Shown here one piece after another: positions 53,308-62,689 of a stretch of 64,000 nt of DNA. The stretch is from an uncultured Brevibacillus sp. (lineage in GTDB: Bacteria > Bacillota > Bacilli > Brevibacillales > Brevibacillaceae), in contig CAMIVR010000008.1 of the NCBI GenBank assembly GCA_946402065.1, positions 1 to 64,000 on the forward strand. The letters are read 5' to 3'. The position numbers and the translations under genes were made by a program. Position 1 is the stretch's first letter; each line of letters opens with the position of its first letter. The notes beneath the pieces were generated by a model that did no database searches, was not told the origin of the DNA, and saw only the letters and a list, made by a program, of their open reading frames with translations.

Positions 53308-54303
53308 TTAAATCAGTGAAGTTTGGTGTTCCATCAAGGACAGTGTTATTCCGATCTTTTTGTTGACAGCCAATTCCAGCAATTTCTTGCCAACCGCCAC
53401 ATCCTCTGTCGCCATCCCAACATTGCAGGCGATGATTTTTTCCTGATTGTTCTCGCGTCCCGCTCGTTTGCTGAGAACAATTTCACCTATCTCGTGATAA
53501 CTCTCCGGCAATCCACCCGGAAACGCGCCCCGGTCAGCAAAGAATTGGGTTTGGCCCCAGTCATCGGTAATGAACTTATCCATTTTCCGGATGCTTTCGC
53601 CCCATGCTTTCCCCGACTCCAGTCCTACCCCAAATACCCCTTCCTTCAGCCATTCAAATTCAATGATCGGCTTAGGCAGGCTTTGCGATGCGGTAATCAC
53701 AATATCGCTGTCGACAACGACTTCCTCTGGACTTGCTACCTTAACGATTTCCAAACCAGTCTTCTCGCTCATAACCTCAACATAATCGTCGGCCGCTTCT
53801 TCCTTGATGTCATACACTTTCACTTTTTTGAGGTCTGGCAGCACTTCTTTCAGGGCCAGAATGTGGAAGCGACCTTGCACACCGGCACCGATGACGCCCA
53901 CTGTTTCCGAATCCATTCGGGCACAATATTTGGCCGTTACCGCTGTGACGGCTGCCGTTCGGACCGCAGTAATCCAGCGGCAGTCCATAATGGCCGCCGG
54001 CACACCTGTTTCAACATCATTCAGAACAAGCAATCCAAGGATTTGCGGCAGTCCGTACTTGTAATTTTCCGGGTATCCACTTACCCATTTGATTCCACAT
54101 ACATCCATTGCCGGGATAAAAGCGGGCATAGCGTGAATAAATGTATTTTTGATCGGATGCACGCCCGGTTTTGGCGGTAGCTCAACCGCTTTCTTCCCGT
54201 GCTCAGCCAGCACCTGCTCGATGATGTCAATAACATCGGCCATGCCCAAACCTAGCTGTATTACCTCTTCCTGTGACAGATACAGCAGCTCAACCTTCTC
54301 CAT
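53308..54303 (-). CDS. Ornithine cyclodeaminase/mu-crystallin family enzyme
   Basis: A 331-residue NAD(P)-binding enzyme. The Rossmann motif is GVIGAGVQGRFHILALKEVL, the active region includes CGIKWVSGYPENYKYGLP and MDCRWITAVRTAAVTAVT, and the end is DVAVGKKLLELAVNK. The family includes ornithine cyclodeaminase (ornithine to proline), alanine dehydrogenase and imine or opine-type reductases, so the reaction is uncertain. It is the first gene of the cluster, followed by GntR and an amino-acid importer; it may process the imported compound. Confidence 0.85.
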   Translation of the reverse strand: MEKVELLYLSQEEVIQLGLGMADVIDIIEQVLAEHGKKAVELPPKPGVHPIKNTFIHAMPAFIPAMDVCGIKWVSGYPENYKYGLPQILGLLVLNDVETGVPAAIMDCRWITAVRTAAVTAVTAKYCARMDSETVGVIGAGVQGRFHILALKEVLPDLKKVKVYDIKEEAADDYVEVMSEKTGLEIVKVASPEEVVVDSDIVITASQSLPKPIIEFEWLKEGVFGVGLESGKAWGESIRKMDKFITDDWGQTQFFADRGAFPGGLPESYHEIGEIVLSKRAGRENNQEKIIACNVGMATEDVAVGKKLLELAVNKKIGITLSLMEHQTSLI

Positions 54304-54401
54304 TCCTCGTCCTCGCTTTCTCTACGATGAATTGCCACGATCCATGTTCATTTATTGAATTTTCAATTGAATATAAACCACCACCTTCAATGAATACTTT
54401 A

Positions 54402-54423
54402 TTGTATACAACATTGTATCCAA
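54402..54423. promoter_or_regulatory. Paired GntR-type operators upstream of the OCD-family gene
   Basis: TTGTATACAA (perfect palindrome, 54402-54411) and TTGTATCCAA (54414-54423) are repeated with a 12-base step, roughly 100 bases upstream of the start. The second box recurs in inverted orientation at the gntR gene. Confidence 0.6.
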
Positions 54424-54507
54424 TAAACCTATCATAATCGCTTGTGGCGAAAAAAGAAAGAGTTTTTTTATTATTTTGAGTTGGGGGAAAGATTAAAAAC
54501 ACAAAGA

Positions 54508-54530
54508 CCCAGAGCCATCAAGACTCTGGG
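54508..54530 (-). terminator. Intrinsic terminator downstream of tlyA
   Basis: CCCAGAG and CTCTGGG arms; on the minus strand followed by TCTTTGTGTTTTT. It lies 155 bases after the tlyA stop, so it would end the dxs-side transcript. Confidence 0.55.
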
Positions 54531-54685
54531 CATACATATCATCTATAGTCGTAATCATTCATCCGCTTTCACAATCCCCAGCGAATGCGAATGATCGTAC
54601 TCAAATGGTAGCGCTCATCGAAAACATCTCGCAACCTTTGTCAATTCAGTGATCTACAACGATGCTGCCGCATTTGGCAATCGAG

Positions 54686-55501
54686 CTATTTCAACGCTTG
54701 GTGAGCCAGCTCGACGGTGCGCCTGATTTCCTGCAGCCAGTCCGTGGCATCCTCCGGGCCGCTGGCGGCTTTTTTCGCGTGCAGCAAAAATTCAATGTTG
54801 CCTTCTCCTCCCGTGATCGGGGAATAATGCAGCCCTTTGATCGTAAAGCCAAGCGACTGGGCAAACCCGACAATCCGCTCAAGCACCTCGATATGAATCG
54901 CCGGATCGCGGACGATTCCGTTTTTCCCCACGTTTTCTTTGCCTGCCTCGAATTGCGGCTTGACCAATGCCAGCACGTCGCCGTCCGGTTTCAGGAAGCG
55001 ATACAGCACTGGCAAGATCATGCGCAATGAAATAAAGGATACGTCGATCGACGCCATATCGGGCATTTCGTGAGGAAATTCATCCGGGTCCATATGGCGA
55101 AAGTTGGTCCGCTCCATCACCACCACGCGTTCGTCCTGGCGCAAGGACCAGGCCAGCTGGCCATAGCCGACGTCAATCGCATAGACCAGCCTCGCTCCGT
55201 GCTGTAGCGCACAATCGGTAAAGCCACCGGTCGAAGCGCCGATGTCCATCATCACTTTGCCGTTTAAATCAATCCCGAACTGGCGAATCGCCTTCTCCAG
55301 CTTTACCCCGCCGCGACTGACGTACGGGTGAACTTCGCCTTTCACGGTGATGGCAGCGTCGACAGGCACTTTCGTCCCGGCTTTGTCGCAGCGCTCGCCA
55401 GCGACCAGAACGAGACCGGCCATCAACGCCGCTTTTGCTTTTTCTCTCGTAGCGAAATGGCCCTGTTCGACCAGTAATACATCGATTCGTTCTTTTTTCA
55501 T
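54686..55501 (-). CDS. tlyA: TlyA family rRNA (cytidine-2'-O)-methyltransferase (YqxC-like)
   Basis: A 271-residue S4-FtsJ protein. Residues 1-60 form an S4 RNA-binding domain (RIDVLLVEQGHFATREKAKA). The FtsJ/RrmJ-type methyltransferase domain shows the SAM motif MMDIGASTGGFTDCALQHGA, YAIDVGYGQLAW, MASIDVSFISLRMILP and LVKPQFEAGKENVG, which supply the K-D-K-type catalytic set. Homologues methylate 16S/23S rRNA; some are called haemolysin by old error. It follows dxs by 6 bases. Confidence 0.93.
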   Translation of the reverse strand: MKKERIDVLLVEQGHFATREKAKAALMAGLVLVAGERCDKAGTKVPVDAAITVKGEVHPYVSRGGVKLEKAIRQFGIDLNGKVMMDIGASTGGFTDCALQHGARLVYAIDVGYGQLAWSLRQDERVVVMERTNFRHMDPDEFPHEMPDMASIDVSFISLRMILPVLYRFLKPDGDVLALVKPQFEAGKENVGKNGIVRDPAIHIEVLERIVGFAQSLGFTIKGLHYSPITGGEGNIEFLLHAKKAASGPEDATDWLQEIRRTVELAHQALK

Positions 55502-55507
55502 CGTTTC

Positions 55508-57385
55508 CTATGCCCTCTGCTTACTTGGCAGGATGCTGGACCGTACACGGGCGGCAATCGCGTCCGCCGTGAGTCCCACCTCCGCGCGCTGTTCCTTTAC
55601 GCTGCCGTGCTCGACGAAATAGTCAGGGACGCCGAATGGCGTAACCACCGTATCGTGGTATCCTGCCTGGGCGAGGAATTCCATGACAGCACTACCAAAG
55701 CCGCCTGAAACCGAGCCTTCTTCCACGGTGATCAGCTCGTAGCCTTCCTTGGCCAGCTGAATCAACAGCTCCTCGTCCAGCGGCTTGCAGAAGCGGGCAT
55801 TGACGAGCATCGGGTAAATGCTTTCCTGTCGCAGCATCTGTACGGCTTGCTCGGCGATTTCAAAAATGTGGCCGAACGAAAGGATTGCCACGCCCTTGCC
55901 CTCGGATACGATCTCGGCCTTGCCGATCGGCAGGACTTTCAGCTCCTCATCCATTTTCACGCCGCGCACATTCAACCTCGGGTAGCGGTAGGAGATCGGT
56001 CCTTCATCGTAGACAAGCGCCGTCTTCATCATGTGCTGCAGTTCATTTTCGTCTTTCGGCGCCATGATCACCATATGGGGAATCGCCCGCATAAAGGCGA
56101 TATCGTAGACTCCCTGGTGGGTTTCGCCATCGGCCCCGACGAGTCCGGCGCGATCGACCGCAAAGACGACATTGCACTTCTGGCGGGCGACGTCGTGAAT
56201 CAATTGGTCGTACGCCCGCTGCAAAAACGTCGAGTACACCGCATACACCGGCTTCATCCCTTGCAGGGCGAGCGCGGCACTGAATGTACAAGCATGCTGC
56301 TCGGCAATTCCGACGTCGAACAGGCGGTCAGGAAAAATTTTTCCGAACTTGATCAGGCCCGAACCGGCCGGCATCGCCGGAGTAATCGCCACGACGCGCT
56401 TATCCTCCTTGGCCAGGCGGATCATCGTATCGGCAAAGACAGACGTATAGGTCGGTGCTGACTTGGCAGACTCTCCTGACTCGATCTTGTACGTGCCGAT
56501 TCCGTGCCATTTCACTGAATCTGCTTCGGCCGGAGCGTAGCCTTTGCCTTTTTTCGTGATCGCGTGGACGAGCACGGGGCCTTTTGTCTGGGATGCCGTT
56601 TTCAGGGCGTCGAGCAGCAAGTCGAGATTATGGCCGTCGATGGGACCGATGTAGGTAAATCCGAACTCTTCAAAGAGCACACCGGAGACGAGCAAATACT
56701 TCATGCTGTCTTTAAACCGCTCCGCCAGCTGGGCCAGCTTGCCGCCGACCGAGGGGATCGACTTGAGCAGATGCTCCAGTTCGTCCTTTGCCCGTTTGTA
56801 CGTCGAGTCTGTTCGCAGCTTGCCGAGATAGTTGTGCAGGGCGCCGACGTTCGGGGCGATCGACATTTCATTGTCGTTGAGGATGACGATTACGTTCTTT
56901 TTCTCATGGCCGATGTGGTTGAGCGCTTCCAGTGCCATACCGCCTGTCAGTGCGCCGTCGCCGATCACAGCCACGACATGGTTTTTCTCGCCTTTGAGAT
57001 CGCGTGCCGCGGCCATTCCCATCGCAGCAGACAGCGACGTGCTGCTATGCCCGGTCTCCCAGACGTCATGGGCGCTTTCCGACATTTTCGGGAACCCGCA
57101 CAAGCCTTTGTACTGGCGCAGCGTCGGAAACAGCTCGCGCCGCCCGGTCAACAGCTTATGTACGTAAGCCTGATGCCCGACGTCCCAAATGAGCTTGTCT
57201 CGAGGACTGTTGAAGTAATAATGAAGGGCCAGAGTCAACTCGACGACACCCAGATTCGGTGCCAGGTGTCCGCCTGTTTTGGCCAGATTGACGATGAGAA
57301 ATTCGCGTATTTCCTCCGCTAATCGCGTCAACTGCGGAATCGTTAGCTTTTTGATATCTTCCGGGCTATTCATGTTTGATAACAA
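55508..57385 (-). CDS. dxs: 1-deoxy-D-xylulose-5-phosphate synthase
   Basis: First enzyme of the MEP isoprenoid pathway: pyruvate plus glyceraldehyde-3-phosphate to DXP. About 625 residues. The TPP motif is [20 protein letters not shown] followed by [14 protein letters not shown]. The transketolase centre has [20 protein letters not shown], and the end is [16 protein letters not shown] suggest the TTG at 57385, 7 bases after GAGGGG; the ATG at 57373 ([11 protein letters not shown]) is an alternative. ORF-track residues before that are not conserved. It is 184 bases after ispA. Confidence 0.95.
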   Translation of the reverse strand: MLSNMNSPEDIKKLTIPQLTRLAEEIREFLIVNLAKTGGHLAPNLGVVELTLALHYYFNSPRDKLIWDVGHQAYVHKLLTGRRELFPTLRQYKGLCGFPKMSESAHDVWETGHSSTSLSAAMGMAAARDLKGEKNHVVAVIGDGALTGGMALEALNHIGHEKKNVIVILNDNEMSIAPNVGALHNYLGKLRTDSTYKRAKDELEHLLKSIPSVGGKLAQLAERFKDSMKYLLVSGVLFEEFGFTYIGPIDGHNLDLLLDALKTASQTKGPVLVHAITKKGKGYAPAEADSVKWHGIGTYKIESGESAKSAPTYTSVFADTMIRLAKEDKRVVAITPAMPAGSGLIKFGKIFPDRLFDVGIAEQHACTFSAALALQGMKPVYAVYSTFLQRAYDQLIHDVARQKCNVVFAVDRAGLVGADGETHQGVYDIAFMRAIPHMVIMAPKDENELQHMMKTALVYDEGPISYRYPRLNVRGVKMDEELKVLPIGKAEIVSEGKGVAILSFGHIFEIAEQAVQMLRQESIYPMLVNARFCKPLDEELLIQLAKEGYELITVEEGSVSGGFGSAVMEFLAQAGYHDTVVTPFGVPDYFVEHGSVKEQRAEVGLTADAIAARVRSSILPSKQRA

Positions 57386-57520
57386 CAGAAAACCCCTCGC
57401 TTTCAAATAAATCGCGCCTGATGATGCAATGGCACTACTAAAACCTTGATTCATTATAAACGTTTTCCGCAGAAATCTCCACTTTGTCTATCGTCACGGT
57501 CTTGCCATGGGTAAAAAGAA

Positions 57521-57540
57521 AGACACCTGATTAGGTGCCT
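57521..57540 (-). terminator. Intrinsic terminator of ispA
   Basis: AGGCACCT-aatc-AGGTGTCT on the minus strand followed by TTCTTTTT, 29 bases after the ispA stop. It would separate ispA from dxs expression. Confidence 0.85.
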
Positions 57541-57569
57541 GAACGCTTCCTGATGCAATTGGTACACTT

Positions 57570-58466
57570 TTAATGAAGCCGCTCGATGACGTAATCGGCG
57601 AGGGCGTGCAGCATCGACTCATGGATGTCGATCGACTCGAGCGCTTGTTTGGCTTCAGCCACGAGTGAATGCAGCTTGTCGCGGGAGGCATTCATCCCGA
57701 GCAGCGCAGGATATGTAGCTTTGTTGCGATTGGCGTCACTGCCGACCGCTTTGCCGAGCAGAACAGCGTCTCCTTCCACGTTCAGGATGTCATCCTGGAT
57801 TTGGAAGGCCAATCCGATGCATACACCGTAGCGAGTCAGCGCCTCTAGCTGCCGCTCGTCCGCTTCTGCCAAATAACCGCCGCCACGCAATGCCGCGACG
57901 AGCAAGTCCCCGGTTTTATGTAAATGAATGTATTCGAGCTGATCGAGGGAGAGCGCCTGACCCTCGCCTTCAATATCTGCCATCTGGCCGCCGACCATCC
58001 CGCGGGCGCCTGCACGCCGGCCCAATTCGGCAATCAGCTTGACAGTGGTCGCCGCCTCCACCTCGGGGTGCTGCATGTACGCTTCGGCAATATAGGAAAA
58101 GGCCCGCGTCAACAGGGCATCGCCTGCCAAAATCGCTGTCGCTTCCCCGTACACCTTGTGGTTCGTCGGCTTGCCGCGGCGCAGATCATCGTCATCCATC
58201 GCTGGCAGATCGTCGTGGACCAAGGAATAGGTATGGATCATTTCCAGTGCCAGCGCGTAGGGCAGCCCCCGTTCGATCGGCTGGTTCAGCGCTTCCAGCG
58301 TGGCCAGGACAAGAATCGGGCGCAGCCGCTTGCCGCCAGCCAGCAGCGAATACGACATCGACTCGAACAATTTATCCGGCACACCGGCCTGTTCCAGTGA
58401 CGTCGGCAGATTGCTTTCCACAAGCTGAATTTTCTCCTGGAGGTAATCGGAAAGGGCCTTCTGCAT
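57570..58466 (-). CDS. ispA: Farnesyl diphosphate synthase (polyprenyl synthetase)
   Basis: A 298-residue trans-prenyltransferase that condenses IPP with DMAPP and GPP. The first Asp-rich motif is VHDDLPAMDDDDLRRGKPTN and the second FQIQDDILNVEGDAVLLGKA; the basic GGKRLRPILVLATLE is the substrate anchor. Its start codon overlaps the xseB stop. Product length (C15) is assigned by similarity and context with dxs; GGPP synthase is possible but less likely. Confidence 0.94.
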   Translation of the reverse strand: MQKALSDYLQEKIQLVESNLPTSLEQAGVPDKLFESMSYSLLAGGKRLRPILVLATLEALNQPIERGLPYALALEMIHTYSLVHDDLPAMDDDDLRRGKPTNHKVYGEATAILAGDALLTRAFSYIAEAYMQHPEVEAATTVKLIAELGRRAGARGMVGGQMADIEGEGQALSLDQLEYIHLHKTGDLLVAALRGGGYLAEADERQLEALTRYGVCIGLAFQIQDDILNVEGDAVLLGKAVGSDANRNKATYPALLGMNASRDKLHSLVAEAKQALESIDIHESMLHALADYVIERLH

Positions 58467-58720
58467 TACAGCTCTCCCTCCAACTGAAACGGTTTTTCTT
58501 TGCCTTCGCCGTTCTCTTCCAGCAACAGCGTAATTTGCGCTTCGATCGCATCCAGCTTCTTGCCGCAGAGACGGGCGAGATTGACGCCTTCCTGATACAG
58601 GACAATCGCTTCTTCCAGCGGGACGTCGCCCTCTTCCAGGCGGCGTACGACGCCCTCCAGGCGATTCATTGCTTCCTCGTATGTAAGTTCCGTTTCTTGT
58701 TCCGGTTTTTTACGAGCCAT
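58466..58720 (-). CDS. xseB: Exodeoxyribonuclease VII small subunit
   Basis: An 84-residue helical protein, XseB, that binds XseA to form the exonuclease that degrades single-stranded DNA. Pattern: TYEEAMNRLEGVVRRLEEGD then PLEEAIVLYQEGVNLARLCG. ATG 58720 (MARKKPEQETELT) is 8 bases after GGGAGGG and overlaps the xseA end by 11 bases. The ORF-track start adds 17 residues from the xseA frame shadow. Confidence 0.95.
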   Translation of the reverse strand: MARKKPEQETELTYEEAMNRLEGVVRRLEEGDVPLEEAIVLYQEGVNLARLCGKKLDAIEAQITLLLEENGEGKEKPFQLEGEL

Positions 58721-60068
58721 CCTCTGTTCCCTCCCGAATGATCTCCCTGACTTCGGTGCCGACTGTTCCATCTTTTAATCGTATCACGAGCTTGTCCCCC
58801 GTGGCAATGTCATCGACGGACTTCATCAGCTTGCCATCCTGATAAACCAGTGAATACCCACGCTGCATGATTTTTAGCGGACTGAGTGCATCCAGCTGGG
58901 CCAGCGCATGGTTCCATGTATAGCGTGCCTCGGTTACTTTTTTCTCCATCAACTGGTCGAGCTTTTTCAACGTGCTCCGCAAGTCGCTCTGTCTCTGTCC
59001 GAGCTGCTCCGGCAGGCGCGTCCGTTTGACCAGCTGCTGCAGGTAATTGATTCTTTCCCGCTCCCGTCTGACTTTGAGCGCGAGCGTGCTCTCCAGGCGC
59101 AGGCGGGCGTCTTCGATCCGCTGCCGCGATTCGTCCAGCCGTCGCTGCGGTTTGCGCAGGGCATAGGAATTTTGCAGTTGGGCCAGACGCTTGCGTTCTG
59201 TCTGGAGGTGTACGTGCATAGCGCGGTGCAGCCGCTCTTCCGTCTGTCTCACTTTTCCCAGATACTCCATGTAATGCGGGACGGCGAGCTCTGCTGCTGC
59301 TGTCGGCGTCGCTGCCCGCACGTCTGCGACAAAGTCGGCAATCGTAAAATCGGTTTCGTGTCCGACGGCTGATATGATCGGAATTGCTGAAGCGCTGATG
59401 GCACGCGCTACGTATTCATCGTTGAACGCCCACAACTCTTCAATCGAGCCACCGCCGCGACCGACGATCAGTACGTCGAGATCCGCCTGTCGATTGGCCT
59501 GTTGAATGGCACGAATGATCGAGGCTGGTGCTTCCACCCCCTGGACGAGCGCCGGAATGACGACGATGGCAGTCTGGGGCAGTCGGCGTTTGATCGTCGT
59601 GCACATATCGCGCAGGGCTGCACCCGTCGGCGAGGTGACGATGCCGATCTTGCGCGGAAACAATGGCAGCTGCCGCTTCCGCTCGGGCGCAAACAGGCCT
59701 TCTCGGCTGAGCTTTTCTTTTAGCTGTTCAAACGCCAGATACAGCGAGCCCAATCCGTCCGGCTGCATCTCTCTGGCGTACAGCTGGTAAGCCCCGTCCC
59801 GTTCAAAGACAGAAATGGAACCACGCACGATTGCCTTGGTTCCATCTTTGGGGACGAATTTCAGAAAGCGGTTATAGCTCTGAAACATAATGGCTTTGAT
59901 CCTGGAATCTTTGTCTTTTAAGGTAAAGTACATGTGTCCGCTGCTGTGATGCGTGAAGTTGGAAATCTCGCCCCTGATCCACAGATCAGACAGCTGCTCA
60001 TCGCGTTCCAGCCGTTGTTTCATGTACTTGTTGACCTGACTCACCGACCAAATCTCGCTAGCCTTCAT
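58710..60068 (-). CDS. xseA: Exodeoxyribonuclease VII large subunit
   Basis: A 452-residue catalytic subunit. An N-terminal OB fold (SVSQVNKYMKQRLERDEQLS, LWIRGEISNFTHHSSGHMYF) is followed by the nuclease domain (RKIGIVTSPTGAALRDMCTT; VLIVGRGGGSIEELWAFNDE; SAVGHETDFTIADFVADVRA) and a long coiled coil. The start MKASEIWSVSQVN (ATG at 60068) or the Met two codons earlier is preferred; the ORF-track start is 16 residues upstream. The order folD-xseA-xseB-ispA is conserved. Confidence 0.95.
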   Translation of the reverse strand: MKASEIWSVSQVNKYMKQRLERDEQLSDLWIRGEISNFTHHSSGHMYFTLKDKDSRIKAIMFQSYNRFLKFVPKDGTKAIVRGSISVFERDGAYQLYAREMQPDGLGSLYLAFEQLKEKLSREGLFAPERKRQLPLFPRKIGIVTSPTGAALRDMCTTIKRRLPQTAIVVIPALVQGVEAPASIIRAIQQANRQADLDVLIVGRGGGSIEELWAFNDEYVARAISASAIPIISAVGHETDFTIADFVADVRAATPTAAAELAVPHYMEYLGKVRQTEERLHRAMHVHLQTERKRLAQLQNSYALRKPQRRLDESRQRIEDARLRLESTLALKVRRERERINYLQQLVKRTRLPEQLGQRQSDLRSTLKKLDQLMEKKVTEARYTWNHALAQLDALSPLKIMQRGYSLVYQDGKLMKSVDDIATGDKLVIRLKDGTVGTEVREIIREGTEDGS

Positions 60069-60118
60069 TTTCATCCCCTTCCCTTCGCTATGTTTAGCGT
60101 GCCGCTCTGTTTGCACGT

Positions 60119-60973
60119 TTATCGTGCAATTCTACTGGCAGCTGAACGCACCGTGTTTTGCAGCAGCATGGTGATGGTCATGGGACCAACGCCACCCGGA
60201 ACCGGTGTTATGTAACTGGCTATGTCCACAAGCTCGTCAAATTTGCAATCGCCCACCAGTTTGCCGGTTTCAATCCGGTTTACACCTACGTCAATGACGA
60301 TCGCTCCCGGCTTGACGTGCTCTTTGCCAATCACCTGCGGTTTGCCGATCGCTGCAACGAGAATGTCAGCCTGACGCGTGATCTCTGCAAGCGAAGCCGT
60401 ACGGGAGTGGCAGATCGTCACCGTGGCATTTTCCTGCAGTAACAGCAGTGCGACCGGCTTGCCGACGATGTTGCTGCGCCCGATGACGACAGCGTGCTTG
60501 CCTGTAATGTCTGTTCCGGTCGATTTAATCAGCTCGATGATGCCGTGCGGCGTACAGGGCAGGAACGTTTCGTTGCCGATCACCATGTTGCCGACGCTGA
60601 CCGGGTGAAAGCCGTCGACGTCTTTGTCAGGATGAATCGTGTCGATCACGGCTTTTTCCGAGATGTGCGCGGGCAGTGGAAGCTGCACGAGGATGCCGTC
60701 TACTTCCGGATCCTGATTCAACCGCTCAATCGTCTGCAGCAGCTCGGCTTCGCTGACCGTCGCTTCCATCCGGATGACTTCCGAACGTATCCCTACTTCG
60801 CCGCACGCTTTGATTTTCCCTCTTACATAGGACTCTGACGCCGGGTTGTTGCCGACCAGTACGACGACCAGCCCCGGTGTAACGCCGCGATCGATGATCA
60901 TCTTCACTTCCTGTGTCAATCGTTCGCGAATTGTCTTGGCTACTTCTTTCCCATCTATGATCATAGCTGTCAT
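60119..60973 (-). CDS. folD: Bifunctional methylenetetrahydrofolate dehydrogenase/cyclohydrolase
   Basis: A 284-residue enzyme for one-carbon metabolism, making 10-formyl-THF from methylene-THF with NADP. Signatures are [20 protein letters not shown] (catalytic Tyr and Lys), [20 protein letters not shown] and [36 protein letters not shown] ends it. It lies between xseA and the TsaD-paralogue gene. Confidence 0.96.
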   Translation of the reverse strand: MTAMIIDGKEVAKTIRERLTQEVKMIIDRGVTPGLVVVLVGNNPASESYVRGKIKACGEVGIRSEVIRMEATVSEAELLQTIERLNQDPEVDGILVQLPLPAHISEKAVIDTIHPDKDVDGFHPVSVGNMVIGNETFLPCTPHGIIELIKSTGTDITGKHAVVIGRSNIVGKPVALLLLQENATVTICHSRTASLAEITRQADILVAAIGKPQVIGKEHVKPGAIVIDVGVNRIETGKLVGDCKFDELVDIASYITPVPGGVGPMTITMLLQNTVRSAASRIAR

Positions 60974-61067
60974 TTTCGCTTAACCCTCCCTGATTTGGAT
61001 AACCTACTATCTAGTGTATCGGGTAAAGGTCATTGTGTAAAGGCGAATTTTATTTGTAATACCGTCA

Positions 61068-62027
61068 TTAATGTTCGTGTTTTAGTTGTTTCCAGCCCAG
61101 GATCCCAACCCCGTAGGCATTGTCGCCGGAATACACTGGATCACAGAAGTACAATTTCGCTTTCACAGATGGATGCTCCAGGCGTTTGATCAAACGTTCG
61201 CGTATGTACTGATTGGCGGCAACGCCACCGACGATCAGGATTTCCTGTGGATACCCCGACTCGACTGCCGTGCGCAGCACCTTTTCGAGCGTATTGGCGA
61301 TGCACTGTTCGGTCGCCCTGGCGATTTCTGCGGCAGGCACGTCCGCTTTTTTGATCGTCCGCAGCAGGGCGGCTTCCGGACCTGACAAGCTGAAGGCCAG
61401 TCCGTCTACTGCCGATGGCACCCGGTACGTTCCCTCCGCCTGCTTGGCAAGCTGTTCGATTTCCGGTCCTGCCGGAAAGCCCAGCCCTAGCGCCACGCCG
61501 ACTCTGTCGACGAGCTGCCCGGCGTGCAAATCTACGGTTCCACCGATTTTTTCGATCCCATACCCAGTGGCGAGGCGCGTGCAAGCCAATAGCTCGCTCG
61601 TTCCGCCGGAAAGGTGTACGGCGAGGAAACGATCGCCGCTCGGCCGCTCGGCAGCCGTATATTCGCCCGCAGCGATATGACCTTCCTGATGGCTCGTCAA
61701 ATAATACGGTACTTTGTGATAGATGGAAAGTGACTTAGCCAAGCCCTCGCCGACTTTGAATACAGGCATGTAGGAGCCTTCTACCGGGCGTGGCGTGCTG
61801 CTGGCACACACAGCGACTACTTCCCAATCTTGCAGGGCCATTGCATCACTCAGCTCTGGCAGGTTCATCACATGCTGAAAGACGGCTGCCGATTGCTGAA
61901 GCCCGCGTTCCCCTGCTTTTACCCGCAGGAGGCGCTTGGCTTCGGAGACAATCTCACCGTCTTCGTCGACCAGGCAGAGCGATGTCCGGTAATTGCTCGT
62001 ATCAATTCCCAACAAAACCTTTTTCAT
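61068..62027 (-). CDS. TsaD/Kae1-family paralogue (O-sialoglycoprotein endopeptidase-like)
   Basis: A 319-residue ASKHA-fold protein resembling TsaD, the tRNA t6A synthase subunit, but shorter and with different flanking motifs. VLLGIDTSNYRTSLCLVDED is the N-terminal ATP region; HQEGHIAAGE retains the metal-ligand HxEGH; LAVHLSGGTSELLACTRLAT and LIVGGVAANQYIRERLIKRL follow. Start MKKVLLGIDTSNYR (ATG 62027) is 5 bases after AGGGGAG; upstream residues come from nusB overlap. Its place between folD and nusB suggests a conserved but uncharacterised paralogue, while true TsaD is probably encoded elsewhere. Confidence 0.85.
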   Translation of the reverse strand: MKKVLLGIDTSNYRTSLCLVDEDGEIVSEAKRLLRVKAGERGLQQSAAVFQHVMNLPELSDAMALQDWEVVAVCASSTPRPVEGSYMPVFKVGEGLAKSLSIYHKVPYYLTSHQEGHIAAGEYTAAERPSGDRFLAVHLSGGTSELLACTRLATGYGIEKIGGTVDLHAGQLVDRVGVALGLGFPAGPEIEQLAKQAEGTYRVPSAVDGLAFSLSGPEAALLRTIKKADVPAAEIARATEQCIANTLEKVLRTAVESGYPQEILIVGGVAANQYIRERLIKRLEHPSVKAKLYFCDPVYSGDNAYGVGILGWKQLKHEH

Positions 62028-62046
62028 CACAGCTCCCCTATTCCGT

Positions 62047-62451
62047 TCATACCTGTGAGGCTTCCTGCGCTTGCACGTAGGCTGACAAAACACCGTTGAC
62101 AAAGCGACTGGACTGCTCATCACTAAACAGTTTGGCCAATTCAATCGCTTCGTTCATGATCACCCTGGGCGGGGTGTCTTGCTCAAACATCATCTCGTAA
62201 AAGGCCAGACGCAGAATGGCGCGATCGACATTGGCGATCCGCTCCAGCTGCCACCCGCGCAAATACTTTTTAATCTCAGCGTCAATCGCTTCCCTGTTCT
62301 CGGTCGTTTTTTTCACCAGATGAACCATAAAGGAGCCGTCTTCTTTTGAATCTTCCATGACGAGATCATAGGCATCCTGAAAGTTGACTTCCGCCAGATC
62401 CATTTGAAACAAACATTGAATTGCCTTTTCCCGAGCTGTTCTACGTTTCAT
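62047..62451 (-). CDS. nusB: Transcription antitermination factor NusB
   Basis: A 134-residue all-helical factor that, with NusE, binds boxA in rRNA leader transcripts. Pattern: RRTAREKAIQCLFQMDLAEV, LERIANVDRAILRLAFYEMM and NEAIELAKLFSDEQSSRFVN then GVLSAYVQ. ATG follows AGGTG by 7 bases. It sits between the DUF2273 gene and the TsaD paralogue. Confidence 0.96.
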   Translation of the reverse strand: MKRRTAREKAIQCLFQMDLAEVNFQDAYDLVMEDSKEDGSFMVHLVKKTTENREAIDAEIKKYLRGWQLERIANVDRAILRLAFYEMMFEQDTPPRVIMNEAIELAKLFSDEQSSRFVNGVLSAYVQAQEASQV

Positions 62452-62464
62452 TAAAAGTCACCTA

Positions 62465-62677
62465 CTATTTGAATTTCCCAGGCAAAATCCGATCGAGAAT
62501 TTCCCGCAAATCTTCCTTCTGATCCAACTTTCGCCCTATGTAAAAACCGGTTCCGACAAAAACGAGGAAGACAAGCGTATGCCAGAAGCCGACGAGCAAG
62601 TAAATGCAGCCAAAGAACAACCCCGCAACAATACCCAACAGCTTTCCCTTATGCTCCCACAGTAACTCCCATATCAT
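62465..62677 (-). CDS. DUF2273 small membrane protein
   Basis: A 70-residue protein with two hydrophobic segments (LLGIVAGLFFGCIYLLVGFW; TLVFLVFVGTGFYIGRKLD). Start ATG 62677 (MIWELLWEHKGKLLG) is 9 bases after GAGG; the Met three codons earlier is possible. DUF2273 genes accompany amaP and Asp23-family genes in the envelope-stress operon of many Gram-positives; AmaP and Asp23 act together at the membrane. Its own role is unknown. Confidence 0.88.
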   Translation of the reverse strand: MIWELLWEHKGKLLGIVAGLFFGCIYLLVGFWHTLVFLVFVGTGFYIGRKLDQKEDLREILDRILPGKFK

Positions 62678-62689
62678 CTGTCTCATCCT

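Larger units (their letters stand above)
54304..54685. other. Intergenic region between the OCD-family gene and tlyA
   Basis: About 382 bases. It holds the OCD-family promoter region with two GntR-like boxes (54402-54423) and the tlyA-side hairpin at 54508-54530. From 54531 to 54685 I see no ORF or structure that can be supported. Confidence 0.6.

Noticed and set aside
53323-54180. 285-aa plus-strand ORF
   Set aside because: Antisense to the OCD-family gene.
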